Below are positions 22,367 through 33,113 of a DNA stretch of 64,000 bases, piece by piece; positions within the stretch are counted from its first letter, which is position 1, and every line of letters starts with the position of its first letter. Both the position numbers and the translations under genes were made by a program. Source of the DNA: Euryodendron excelsum (taxonomy: Eukaryota; Streptophyta; Magnoliopsida; Ericales; Pentaphylacaceae). The stretch covers positions 4,520,501-4,584,500 of the forward strand of contig CM065381.1 of NCBI GenBank assembly GCA_033060915.1, in the 5' to 3' direction. The notes under the pieces are model-generated. The model was not told the DNA's origin. It ran no database searches and saw only the letters and a list, made by a program, of their open reading frames with translations.

Positions 22367-23305
22367 TTAATGGTTGTTTTGTCTATATAAATCATCATTT
22401 TCTTCTCTAACCACATACTTTCTCCTACACCCACAATAGAAAACTGTGGTAACAATGTAGCTCCATAGCACCACCAACCCGAATAGACAAACCAAACCCA
22501 AATTGTCCCCCAACAACCTAATCACCGCCGCCCATCCTCCCTTCGGCAAATCCTGGCCCTCCATATACCCCTCCAGCTCCCAACTGATAATACCCGAAAC
22601 CAAAACAAACCCACCCGACAAGGTCCACCCGCTAAACCTTCGACCCTCCATTAAACCCGATCCGGATCGAATAGCATCCCACCCGACCCGCTCCTCAACT
22701 ATCGAGACCACCAGTCCCAAGCTCATAACCGCTACAAAGTACACCTGCAACGCCGCCCCAAGCACCGCCACGAGGAGGCGGAGCACTGCCGTTTCGAGCA
22801 CCAGCTCTAAGGTGCGCTGTATGAACGAATAGGTTAGCATGATACCGTAAACGCATATCGAGGTGGCCAACAGCCTTTTCCATGTCTGTCTAACGGCGGT
22901 TGCGGCCGTCTTCACGGTGGGTCGCTTCCCGGAGAATGCCAGCTCGGTGGACGTGACGGCCGTCACGGCGGCGGTGAGAGAGAGAAAGTAGCAGGGGACG
23001 AAGTACAGGACCGTGAGGTGGAGGAGAGAGACGGCCTCGGCTCGAGACTCCTGCCATAGGTGGCGGGCCTCGACGCGCGTGGCGGCGACGAGGGCCAATT
23101 CTTCAAAGTGTTTGATTTGGCTTCTGGTGGGATGGAAGGAGAGAGACTGTGTGAAGAGGAGGAGAGAGAGGGGGAAGGTGGTGAGGGCAAAAATGGAAAA
23201 GAACAGCCTGAAGTTTCCCAGGAAAACCTTGAAGGAATCGAGGAGGGTGGTGAGAACGGCCCGACAGCAAGCTTCTTGGGGAATGTCGTCTCCTCTTTCA
23301 GACAT
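22367..23305 (-). CDS. Six-span plant membrane protein, polyadenylate-binding protein 1-B-binding-like family
   Basis: Intact single-exon frame of 312 aa starting MSERGDDIPQEACCRAVL. It has about six hydrophobic spans, near residues 32-53, 94-117, 145-165, 172-202, 226-244 and 263-290, a basic C-terminal CGCRRKYV after VFY, and no signal peptide. Its layout (soluble N-terminus, pairs of spans, VVSIVEE..GWDAI.....LMEGRR between spans 4 and 5, ...TTVFY.CRR at the end) fits the plant family annotated as polyadenylate-binding protein 1-B-binding-like or simply transmembrane protein. The biochemical function is not established; an endomembrane location is likely. The reading frame has a higher GC content than its surroundings, as expected for a true exon. 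A dead relative lies at 5111-6735. Confidence 0.85.
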   Translation of the reverse strand: MSERGDDIPQEACCRAVLTTLLDSFKVFLGNFRLFFSIFALTTFPLSLLLFTQSLSFHPTRSQIKHFEELALVAATRVEARHLWQESRAEAVSLLHLTVLYFVPCYFLSLTAAVTAVTSTELAFSGKRPTVKTAATAVRQTWKRLLATSICVYGIMLTYSFIQRTLELVLETAVLRLLVAVLGAALQVYFVAVMSLGLVVSIVEERVGWDAIRSGSGLMEGRRFSGWTLSGGFVLVSGIISWELEGYMEGQDLPKGGWAAVIRLLGDNLGLVCLFGLVVLWSYIVTTVFYCGCRRKYVVREENDDLYRQNNH

Positions 23306-23410
23306 TTTCTCTCTCTTTCTTACCCTTCCATCTTCGTCTCATGTTTCTTCTATTTTGAGGAGTTGGGTTGCCTCTTACTTTACCATAATACCCTTCGGTT
23401 GTTTGATCTC
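23306..23410 (-). other. Upstream flank / leader of the membrane-protein gene
   Basis: Pyrimidine-rich on the plus strand directly 5' of the ATG. No clear TATA box. A TA tract (23481-23504) and a TC tract (23602-23630) lie further upstream and may be part of the promoter region. Confidence 0.4.
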
Positions 23411-23600
23411 TTGTTCAGCTTTGTCCTTGCTGTTGGGTCGCTCTCATGGCAGAGGGCAGCGAGAAAGACAAGGACTGTATATATACATATATATATATAT
23501 ATATCTACAATGTAGAATTTTCTCCAATGTACGTACACTACATGCAGACAGAAAGAGAGAGTGTATAAAACAGAGATGGCCTGTTTTTTCATCAACATTA

Positions 23601-23636
<36 letters not shown>

Positions 23637-24836
23637 TGTATAATCGACTTATAGTTGCATTAAATTCTGTGACTCCCAATCCAAATGTCTTTATCATTCT
23701 ACTTCCATAAATTATTCAAATCATGGGTTGTTTTAACGTTTAAGCAAAGAAGAGCTGCGGGGAATTCTTCTTACGTATAAGTGTGGATTAGAGTATGTGT
23801 AATAAATAAAAAAATTTATACCGAAATATTTTTTTTTTGTTCTTTTATTTTAAACTAAAAGAACCACTGCCTAACTTATAATTTTAAAAATATCAAGCTT
23901 TATGAGTAACACTTTTGTAAGAATAGAATTTTTTTGATACTTATATATGCGTGCGCATGTTTTCTTCTCAAAAAAAAAAAAAAAACAAAGAGAAATGGGT
24001 TTTTTTTCTTTCAAGTTGGTTAACAAGCAACCCAATCTTGAGAATAAAAAATAAATAAATAATGGAGAATTGGTTGGAAAGCCTCAAACCTTAAACTGCA
24101 ACCCAAATTCGTGTAAGAATAAATTATTCAATTTTAAATTGTGTTAATTAAGAATATTGGGGTGTACCACTTGTCCCTGTCCTGGTTCAGTACTATTGAC
24201 AGATAATTATGTTCTTGTTTGCAAGTGTGGATGGAAGGGGGACCAAGAGAGGCTTCAACCTCCCCACGGGCCTGCACCGCTTACTCTTTTCAAAGACTCC
24301 CACATTATCAATTTCATGCTATGATGAATCTTTTTTTTGAAATAATATTCACCATATATATTTTGTGACATTAAATTGTATATGGTATTCAAGAACATAA
24401 CTAAACTAATGATTGTTAAACATATAAAATTAAAAAAAAAAAAACATACAAACTGTGAATAAAGTGATATATACGAATTTAAAAATTATAATATAGTAAG
24501 GATTATTTTGTTCCTAGTTATTGTCAATAATTATATATAAAAAAAATAGCCGCGTATTGCTAAATAAGCTATATATCTAATCTACTATGTGATATGCCTT
24601 TTCTCATGGGCCGAGAGAGAGAAAGCTTAATTAGTCCTACCGTTAGTAATAATTCGAGAGAATTGCTGGTCTCTTCTTCTTAATTAACAATAATTAGTAA
24701 ACAACTAGAAATTTATCTTTGTAATGACGTCTTTATAACAAATAATAGTTAAATGTATGAGTTACAGTTACCACTTAAAATTACAAAGTGATCAAGAATA
24801 ATTAATTTATTTTAATTATTAGTCCATTTATAATTG
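23411..24836 (+). repeat. Direct segmental duplication, copy A
   Basis: Runs from the upstream side of the membrane-protein gene. Matches copy B in order: TTGTTCAGCT..AGAGGG...GAGAAAGACAAGG (23411); GAGAATTGGTTGGAAAGCCT (24065); TGTTCTTGTTTGCA (24211); GTCTTTATAACAAATAAT (24729); AATTATTAG.C (24816). It contains a (TC)n tract at 23602-23630. Non-coding apart from possible leader sequence. Confidence 0.85.
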
Positions 24837-25429
24837 ACGCATACAGAAATGAAGTATGCAAAAAAAATGTTTTTTTTTAAATAGGCTGCCTAAAGGTACC
24901 ATTTGGAAAAATTAAAAAAAAATACAAAAACAGAAATGTAGGATATATAGTATTTTTCAAATAGCATAGAGAAAAATTTTGAACTAAAATTTTTATTTTT
25001 CTATAGGAATGTTTTGTAGTTAAGCTGTAGGATCATTTATTGGGCATTTTTCTAAAAACATTTTACCTCAAGGAATCTAACAAATTAAGTTAAATATTAA
25101 GATCATTTAATCAGGAATTTTAAAAAATTCAAATTGATGAAGATCTCTATCTACTCCATTTTAAATTATAAAACAATCGATTAGTTCACTATAATATGAG
25201 ACAGTTTTTTTCAGAAGAAGACAAATAAAATATTTTGGTAGACAAAAGTTAGAATGGGATATTTATTTGGTTTACTTGATTCATATCAGTGTTAATGCTA
25301 GAAGATGGGAGGATTGATTCAAGAAAAGGTAAAAGCAAAAGATTATCCGGAAAAGCAAAAATTAGCACCAAAAAAAATTTTGAAATGAAACATCGATAGT
25401 TTTGGACGGTTGGGGTTGGGATGTTTGGA
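24837..25429. other. Spacer between duplication copies, no supported gene
   Basis: AT-rich, nothing recognised. Confidence 0.4.
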
Positions 25430-25552
25430 GGTAAATAATTATTTCAATTCAGAGAATCATTTGAGTTGGAGTGGGGGTTGGGGTTGGGGTTGGGGTTGGG
25501 GTTGGGGTTGGGTGGAGGTAGATAATTATTGGAATTCCTAGAATCATTTGAG
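25430..25552. repeat. (GGGGTT)n G-rich array flanked by a short direct duplication
   Basis: About six to seven GGGGTT units at 25473-25512, between two copies of a stretch of about 38 bp, GGAGGTA.ATAATTATT..AATTC (25430 and 25514). The G-runs could fold into a G-quadruplex. This is not the plant telomere repeat TTTAGGG. Confidence 0.85.
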
Positions 25553-25647
25553 AGAGAGTGAGAGAGAGAGGTGTTATTACGAAGGACAAAAACGGTTGAA
25601 TAGATGAGAACATATTCAATGCAAGATCCCAAAGTCATTTTGTTGAC

Positions 25648-25978
25648 ATTAGAGGTATTCACGGTCGAGTTGGGTTTGGTTGGGAGACACTCGCCATTCA
25701 ACCTTATCGAATCGAGTTGGAAAATTTTTGGAATACACTTGACTCATAAGGTGATCGTATCGGGTTGGATTAGGTAAAAAAATCACAATTTTAGAATTAA
25801 AAAAATCGAGTTGGCTGGGTTAGATTGAAGTAATAAAGGCCTGTCATTTGAACCGAATATATCCGGATTGATCGAAATTCACTCGTTATCTATCTAATAC
25901 CAACGGGTGGAACCATAAAATCGGATTGATTCAGATCAGGTTGGTTGGGTCGGGTGTTTTTTGAATAGCCCTAGTTGA
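25648..25978. mobile_element. MITE-like element (GGTTGGGTCGGG type)
   Basis: TTAGAGGTATTCACGG at the left and, inverted, CTAGGGCTATTCAAAA at the right, with GGGTTGG/GGTTGGGTCGGG words inside. Non-coding. Confidence 0.45.
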
Positions 25979-26768
25979 TGTGGTATTACAAATCAATTAT
26001 ATTTTTTAAGGATAGCGAGTTGTTCAAGCTGGTTTGCAAACTTATCGAGTTTCAAAATGTGTTCAAATTTAGTTTATTTATTTTTTGAACTAATCTTAAA
26101 AGAGTTATAATTAGGCTAATCACAGTCCGAGCTCAAATAGCTTAGTTTTAAGTGTATTTAAATTAATCGAGTCGAGTTTAAACAGAGCTAAGAACACTAA
26201 ACAAATTTCAAAATATATTTAAACTTAATTTGTTTAGATTATCTCAAATGAGTTTTGAACTAACTGCACACGAGTAGCTTGGTTCCGTTTTATAGTCTTA
26301 GTTATATAAAACACAAAAAAGATAAAACTAGTTTATTTCGATGACTTTAATTATATTTAACAATCTTAGTAATTAAAAATAAAATAAAATAAAATTGGCC
26401 GTTATACATTCCAAAATCTGACCTTTCGCTCGTGTTCCTTCGTGACTTGATTCAACCCTAGTGAGGAAGTCGTAGATGATTTGTCCATTTAGATCTGTAA
26501 GTCTTGTTTATTTATATGACTTGCTTGTAAGACGTGCTTGTCCATTTAGATCGTAATAACATTGATGTTACGTTTACCGAACTTGTGGTACACATTATCA
26601 GGCAACAAGTTGCTTATTTTTTTTTTTCTTTTTTTTTCAAATTCATTTTAATATCTGAAAAAGACAAGCAAGTCTCCTCTGATTTTAGGGATCTCATGTT
26701 ATCGTATGGAAAACGACTTTTTGTAGTACAGATTGTAGGAGTTTCTACTATCTGATTTAGGCAGCATA
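25979..26768. other. Spacer, no supported gene
   Basis: A diverged repeat of AGTTTAAA/AAATTTAGTTT words is seen at 26040-26290. No gene. Confidence 0.35.
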
Positions 26769-27060
26769 TAGGGGTGGACGATATTGATCGGCTGGGTTTA
26801 CATTAAAAAAAATTTCATCCGCCTAAAAATTAAATTTTAAAATCGTTTAAAATAAAAATTATGATTCCTAAACCCATTCATTTGATCTAAAAACATTTTT
26901 AATGGATATATGTTTTTTTAAAATAATGTTAAATAATATAAAATTTAATGTCAAATAGTATTAAAATATAAAAATATATTATTTTATATATATTTCGACT
27001 CAGCTGGGCTTTAAAAACAACTTTCAAGCTCGTTCATTAAATTAATCAGGCATGAAAAAA
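26769..27060. mobile_element. MITE-like element (TAGGGGTG type)
   Basis: Starts ATAGGGGTGGACGAT and holds GGCTGGGTTTA near the left end and CAGCTGGGCTTT near the right end. Same loose family as 52160-52557. The right end is uncertain. Confidence 0.35.
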
Positions 27061-28049
27061 TCTCAAGTCCTATAATACCCATTGGCTCATTTATTGTCTT
27101 GTTCAGCTGTCCATATTGTTAGGTCTCTCTTACGGTAGAGGGTGAGGAGAAAGACAAGGTATGTATACATGTACAATGTGTATATATGTGTATACTATAT
27201 ACAGTGGTGAATCTATTTGTTAAGTGCGTCAAGATAAAAATCCTTTGAATTTTGGGGAGTCAAGGTAAATTTTGTTCAATTTTAAGAGGGAACAATATAC
27301 TTTTTGTTATCATAAATACTCAAAAAAAAAAAAAAAAAACATATAGAGCACGAATAGGATTTTGAAAACTTGGGTTGTTCGAGCCTCCCTTGGTCTAAGA
27401 GTAGATCTATCCTTGACGATATACTATTACCGACACAAAAGGAAATTATATTCACACAAAATTTTTCTATAGACTTTTTTATTAAAATGATGTGATAGTA
27501 ACATTTATTATAATTAAAAATATTCTTAGTGGATAATTTATTTTAAAGCAATAAGTTTAGGTGCAACCACATTATTCTTTTGTAATTTCTATATAGTTTT
27601 TCTGCTTGTAGAGATCTTAAAAACAAAGAGGAATGGAATTTATCTTTGCACAATAAAAAAGAATGTGAGAATTGGTTGGAAAGCCTCCAACCTCAAACTG
27701 CAAACAAAATACAGTTAGGATAAATTATTCAATTTTTATTTGTGTTAATTGAGATTATTGTGATCTAATGTTGACAGGTAATGTTCTTGTTTGCAGGGGT
27801 AGATTGAAGGGGACCTAGAGAGACCTCAACCCTCCTCCTCCACCACCACCATACACACACTTTTGCGAGAGCCCCACATTATTTAAAGGATTCCTTTGAA
27901 AATCTCATGCAATGTTAAATCTTCTTTCAAATAATGTCCCCCAAATAGATTTGGAACGTTTGCATCTGTAACTTCAAGAAGTGGTTCATAAACTTATAAA
28001 ATTGCGAAAAAATTATATTTGGCACCCAACGACCGCCCCCAACCCCCCG

Positions 28050-29632
28050 GTTACAACCCTTCAAAGTTGAAAAGTAACACCAATTACCCCTTCAAAGCTT
28101 GAAAAGTAACACTAACTTAACAGAGAGTGGGTTTCACGCCCGAGAAACAAAATTTTTATTTATTTTCATCGAAACGGTCGAAACATTTTTGTTTCTTAAA
28201 GAATCGAAATGAAATATTAATAAAATAATAAAATACTATTATTATGATCAAAATACATAGAAACATAAAAAAATACACTAAAACACAATATTATATACCT
28301 AAACAATAAGGTGTATTAACTTAAATTTAAATTTTTTATAAAAGGTATACAATTTTTATACAAAAAAATTGTACTTTACTATTTTAATATTTACTACTTT
28401 TGAAATGTTTTTAAAACATTTTCATTTTCGGGCAAATCGAAACGACTTTTAAAAATGAAATTTTGATCCATGCTCACACCCCATAAATGTAGTTATTATT
28501 GAATTTTATGTTTTTTTTAAATAAATAGGATATCAAAAAGACCATTATAATCCTCACAATTTCTGTTTTGTCCCCCTTCTCAGTCTCTGCACTCACCCCT
28601 CTGGAAAATAGTCCCACCAATCTGTTCTCCATAAACCCACCACCAGACCCTTCTTCCCCACTGCCCACCCGTCACTCCCCTCCCTCCATTTACTGCCCAG
28701 TGGGTCTCCGGCTTTAGGCAACTCTTTTTTTTGGGTTGTTATTGAGAACAAGTCTGTGAATTGACCAAATTCTGTACGTGAATAAATTGGAGAAAGTACT
28801 GCTTTTGTATTTGAGTTTGCTGGCCATTTTAGTAATTTGGTGGAATCGCTAGTGAAGAAGAACACTATGTCAGCCACCCATTCCAGCCCACTGCTTCATG
28901 TTCTTTCACTAAAAAGCAATGGACAGCCCCAGCCACCAGCATCTATACCAGTGGCCACAACCACCTTAGGTACCTTCTTCTTCCTCCCTTTTTTCTTTCA
29001 CCGCCTACGGCACCAGACCCATGCCATCGCTCTCCCTCCTCTGCCTCACTTTCTTCTCTGTCTTCTTTGGTTTCCCTTTGGTTGCATCATCACCATGGCA
29101 AGGAAACCAATTTTGTCTGGCTGGTTTGATGATGCCCTCGAAGTGTTCGATGAAATGCTTATGCTAATACGGGATCATGAGCCGGGCTGGTTTTGCTTGT
29201 GGTTTGGGGACTTCTTGGTGGGTGGATTTGATTTGGAAATTTTGTTCTTTGGGTCAATTCTATATGACTGGACGTGGTGTGATTGGGGTGACAAAATGAC
29301 TTTTTGTTTGATGGATTTGAAGGAGTTGAGAACTTGAGATGGGAAATGATGCGTAGCTTCGTACTTTGACAGTTGTGAGCAATTTATTTGGACATTGAAG
29401 AACAAGTTAGAGGGAGAAAAAAATTAAAATTTGTATCAAAACGTGTGTATAGCATGCATAAACACAATGGAAAATTTGGTGTTTCCTGATTGCTTTGCTA
29501 CCGTCGGTTGATTTCTTATTTCAGGTATTTTGGTCATTTTCTCTTTTTCGTTAATTGCGGTTTGTTTTGCAGTTCAAATAAAAGGACAACGATAATAAGT
29601 GTCACTTTTCTAACTTATAGGGGTGTTCTTTA
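28050..29632. mobile_element. TIR DNA element of about 1.6 kb, possibly carrying gene-derived sequence
   Basis: Left end TTACAACCCTTCAAAGTTG then AAAAGTAACACC. The complement of the right end reads AACACCCCTATAAGTTAG then AAAAGTGACACT, so about 35 bases are matched imperfectly. The block is absent from the parallel position of copy A, which marks it as an insertion. The interior (28560-29340) is GC-richer and partly open in both directions. A 166-codon plus frame (28837-29337) includes SGWFDDALEVFDEML, faintly like a pentatricopeptide repeat. No transposase is seen, so a MULE/Pack-type or other non-autonomous element is possible. Exact termini and target duplication are unsettled. Confidence 0.5.
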
Positions 29633-29825
29633 AAATAGGTCTAACTATAAAAAAGTAAATTGTAATTTGTCTTAAAATTAAAGAAATAAAAAAAAATTAT
29701 TTAAAAGTGTACAAACCGTACTAAAGTGACATATAAGAATTTAAAAATTAAAATATAGTTATAAGTTGACTTCTTATCGTCAATAATTGTATATAGTAAA
29801 ATAGCAAAATCCTGCGTAATTTGAT

Positions 29826-29960
29826 TGCATGGAATAGTTCAATGGTTGGAACACTAAGTTTTTCAACTCATCATATGGGGTTCGAGCCCTGCCCGGCTGC
29901 CCCCTTCTAAGGCTTCGGCCTCTCCCGAACCAAATAAACTATTTCTCTTGACCATATATA
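29826..29960 (+). repeat. tRNA-derived SINE candidate
   Basis: TAGTTCAATGGTTGGAAC resembles an A box, and GGGTTCGAGCCCTG about 45 bases later a B box. The segment interrupts copy B relative to copy A, so it is an insertion. No clear tail or target duplication. Confidence 0.5.
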
Positions 29961-30193
29961 TCTATTTTGATTAGTTAATGTCCTAAATGAAGAGGGTGTA
30001 ATAAGCTTTTTCTCATGTCCTTAATTAGTAATAATTATTAAAATTTCATTTAAACATTCCATATTTATTTATCTTGATCATGGCGTCTTTATAACAAATA
30101 ATGACTAAACGTATGAGTTAAAATTATAATTTAAGATCACAAAGTGATCTAAAAACCAATTACTTTATTCTAATTATTAGCCGATTTCTAATT

Positions 30194-30459
30194 TTTGTTT
30201 GACAAGGGGCAAACAAACACACACTTACACACAACACAAGCAAACCCACACACACACATCGGATCCAAACTCCATCATCATGCAACAACAATATCTAAAA
30301 AGGTTGTGGAAAAGGTTCTATTTTAGAGAAAAAGAAAAAAAATCAAACATCTAAACACACAATGCAGTATTAATAGAGTATTCTACTAGTTGACTGATTG
30401 ATAAGCTGTAAATTCTGTTGGACTAGTATTAAGACATGGATTTATTGAGTAAATTGCTT
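30194..30459. other. AC-rich spacer
   Basis: Holds an ACACACAC-type stretch (30217-30258). No gene. Confidence 0.5.
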
Positions 30460-31537
30460 CTCCCATTACCTTGACACCGCCCTCACCTGTCACATTTGTC
30501 CCCCATCACAATTATCTTTATACCCCTCCTTCGTCCTTAAAATTATAATTCATCCGAACCCCTTCACTTGCATTTCTTTTTTTTTTTTCCAGTTTTATTT
30601 AATTTTTATTTAGTTTTGTTTCCTTTTTTATTAGTTTTGTTGATTGTTTTTTTCATGAATTTTTTTTATTTAATTTTTAACACATGTCTGAACCTCCCCC
30701 TTTTTTTAAATCACCCTTCCAACCCGACACCCCACCTTTTTATATATTTTAATGTATCTCTTTTTTTTCAGTTTTGTTTAATTTTTATTTAGTTTTTTTT
30801 TTTATTTTTTTTATTAGTTTTGTTTATTATTTTTTTCATCAATTTTTTTATTTTATTTTGTTTTATTTAATTTTTAACACATGTCAAAATCTCTCCCTTC
30901 CTTTAAATTACCCTCCTAACCCGACACCCTACCTATTTATATATTTTCGTGTATTTCTTTTTTTTTCAGTTTTGTTTGATTTTTATTTAGTTTTTTTTTT
31001 TTTATTAGTTTTGTTTCTTTTTTTTTAATCAATTTTGTTTATTGTTTTTTCATACAATTTTCTTTTCTTTTCTTTTCTTTATTTTATTTAATTTTTGACA
31101 CATGTCAGAATCTCTCCCTCTCTTTAAATTACCCCTTGACAACCCTTGACACATATTAAAATTTTCCTCTTCCTTTAAATTACTCTCCCTCTAACTATTG
31201 ACAACCTTTAATACATGTCAGAACCTCTTACAAATAATAACTCCCAAAATCTATAACTAAAAAATAAACAAAAGATTACAAACATATAATAATAAAAAAA
31301 TTATCTAAAAATAAAAATAAAACTGATAAAAAAAGAATAAAATTAAATAAAATAAATAAATAAAATTGATTAAAAAAAAGAAGCAAAACTAATGAAAAAA
31401 AAGAAACAAAACTAAACAAAAAAAACCCAAAATTAATAAAAAAATTGGGACGGGAGAGGAAAGGGGGAGGGTGTGTAAAAGAGCATAATAGTAATTGTAA
31501 AGGAAATTTGGGATGAAGCCGCGGAGGGGGCTGTGCC
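30460..31537. repeat. Fold-back block: T-rich tandem units followed by an inverted A-rich arm
   Basis: Three T-rich units of about 190-200 bp (30568-30770, 30771-30960, 30961-31190) repeat CAGTTTTGTTTAATTTTTAT, AACACATGTC and ACCCGACACC. The following 31246-31440 reads as the complement of the T-rich arm (AAACAAAACTAAACAAAAAA). The outer ends CACATTTGTCCCCCATCACA and the complement of the region near 31480-31515 are loosely inverted. It looks like a fold-back or MITE-like element. The long hydrophobic frames inside are low-complexity and not genes. Confidence 0.55.
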
Positions 31538-31586
31538 GGGGGGGGGGGGGGGGGGGGGGTTTGGGGGGTGTTGTGAGAAAGCAGGT

Positions 31587-31638
<52 letters not shown>

Positions 31639-31677
31639 GGGGGGGGGTGGTTTGGGGGGTGTTTTGAGAAAGCAGGT
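31538..31677. repeat. Guanine homopolymer tracts with a duplicated link
   Basis: 22 G (31538-31559), then TTTGGGGGGTGTTGTGAGAA.. as a link, then 51 G (31587-31637), T, 9 G, then the same link again (TTTGGGGGGTGTTTTGAGAA.. at 31650-31677). The length of the runs may not be accurate in the assembly. Confidence 0.9.
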
Positions 31678-32989
31678 CTCATTTATTGAACTATTTCATT
31701 TGTCAAAGGAATGTTTCAACTATTACCACTGTCCTTGAAAGAAATCAAAAGGAATGCCATAAATATAATAATACTAGTTGAACTGGCCCGGGCGTTTTTT
31801 TTATTCTCCTGAAATATATTTAAAAATAGAGTATAATGGGAGATCAAGTTGAGAATATGACTGCGAGGATGGTAAATGCTAGTAGTAGCTCGACTTCCTT
31901 TAGCTAAGGGCATATCAAGTGTATATTTATTCCGAAGTATCAAAAATATATATATATATATATATCAAGTGTATAAGTTTTTCAATAGCAAAAAAATACA
32001 ATCAACCATTAAAAGCTCTTGATTACAACCACTTGAAGCTCTTGATTACTTCCTATACCTACCTCAGCGGGGGCTTGAGAAATTTTTTTGCCCAAAATTA
32101 TATATACTTATATTTTTAATACACATTTATGTGATTAAATTTTAAGTTATTTAACTTTACTTTTAGAGAATAAAATTATTTATTAAATATTTTTAGGTTA
32201 AATGGTGCTTGGGACTTCTATCATAGTTTTGAGTATTTATGTATTCATGTGAGGCCTATTATAAATGATGAAATTACAGTGAAAGTCAATTTAGGTGTCG
32301 AAAATCTAAATTAATTTTGCATTGCCGTCACACTTATATAACGTCTATTGTAATTTGAGTGTTTGTTAAAATTATAATGACGTCACACTATGGAAATAAT
32401 TTTTTCTGATTCACCAGTGTGATTGATCGCGAACCACTCAATTTGTGGGCCAACTCACCTCTGGATTGGCTTCGGCCTGTCCAAGAAGCTTTAGACTGAT
32501 CAAATGAATGAGAACACAATTCATACTGGATAGAACATTATTGAACTTTCATCTTAAAAGTATTTAATCTGGGGCAATTCATTTTCCACACTGCATGAAA
32601 TAATAAATATAAAATTTTTAGATAGAAAACTTCATCAGATATGTCAGTAGAAAATTTGAAATTAGGGTCAAAATGGCTGTGTGTTCTGATTTGACATTAA
32701 AGGACCCAACAATTACATCATTTTATATATTAATTCTGTTAAAAAAAAATTATGTCCATATCGGGTCGAGTTTACCTAACTTATTTAATATGTGAAGCAA
32801 GGTAGATCTTATCAGAGCTTGACTGAGCTAACTTATAACAAATTATGTTCAAGACTTGCTAGGAGTGACAATGGGAGAGTGAAACTTTCAAGCATGAATT
32901 TCTTCATAGATTCCAGCTTGCATGCAACTAGCATCCACTCGTGCCTACACCGTGTTACATGTCTTGTTAACTAGCATTCACTCGTACTT
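31678..32989. other. Intergenic, no supported gene
   Basis: TA microsatellite near 31951-31966. Otherwise AT-rich and unrecognised. Confidence 0.4.
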
Positions 32990-33113
32990 TCACCATGCTA
33001 TATGTCTTGTTTTGATGGCTCGACGATGCCATTCAGAATTTTAGCACCAGCACCGTGCTACATGTCTTGTTTTGATGGCTCAACGATGCCATTTCAGGAT
33101 TTTAGCACCGTAA
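32990..33113 (+). repeat. Tandem duplication of about 60 bp
   Basis: CATGTCTTGTTTTGATGGCT and the following CG/CAACGATGCCATT..AGGATTTTAGCACC occur twice in tandem, with a partial third copy upstream (32940-32975). Confidence 0.85.

Larger units (their letters stand above)
27099..30193 (+). repeat. Direct segmental duplication, copy B (with insertions)
   Basis: Diverged second copy of 23411-24836. It is longer because a TIR element (about 28050-29632) and a SINE-like unit (about 29826-29960) sit inside it. It starts with the leader-side sequence of the membrane-protein gene but contains no copy of that coding region. Confidence 0.8.

Noticed and set aside
23013..23654. Long plus-strand frames antisense to the membrane-protein gene
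   Set aside because: Shadow frames of the GC-rich coding exon, continuing into (TA)n and (TC)n repeats.
25473..25512. Interstitial telomere
   Set aside because: The unit is GGGGTT, not the plant TTTAGGG repeat.
28837..29337. 166-codon frame as a real pentatricopeptide gene
   Set aside because: Only one weak repeat-like stretch, no tandem 35-residue repeats; kept as content of a TIR element instead.
30568..31028. Phe/Leu-rich plus-strand frames that look like membrane proteins
   Set aside because: Translation of T-rich tandem repeats, low complexity.
31389..31682. Polyproline frame on the minus strand
   Set aside because: Only the translation of G homopolymers.
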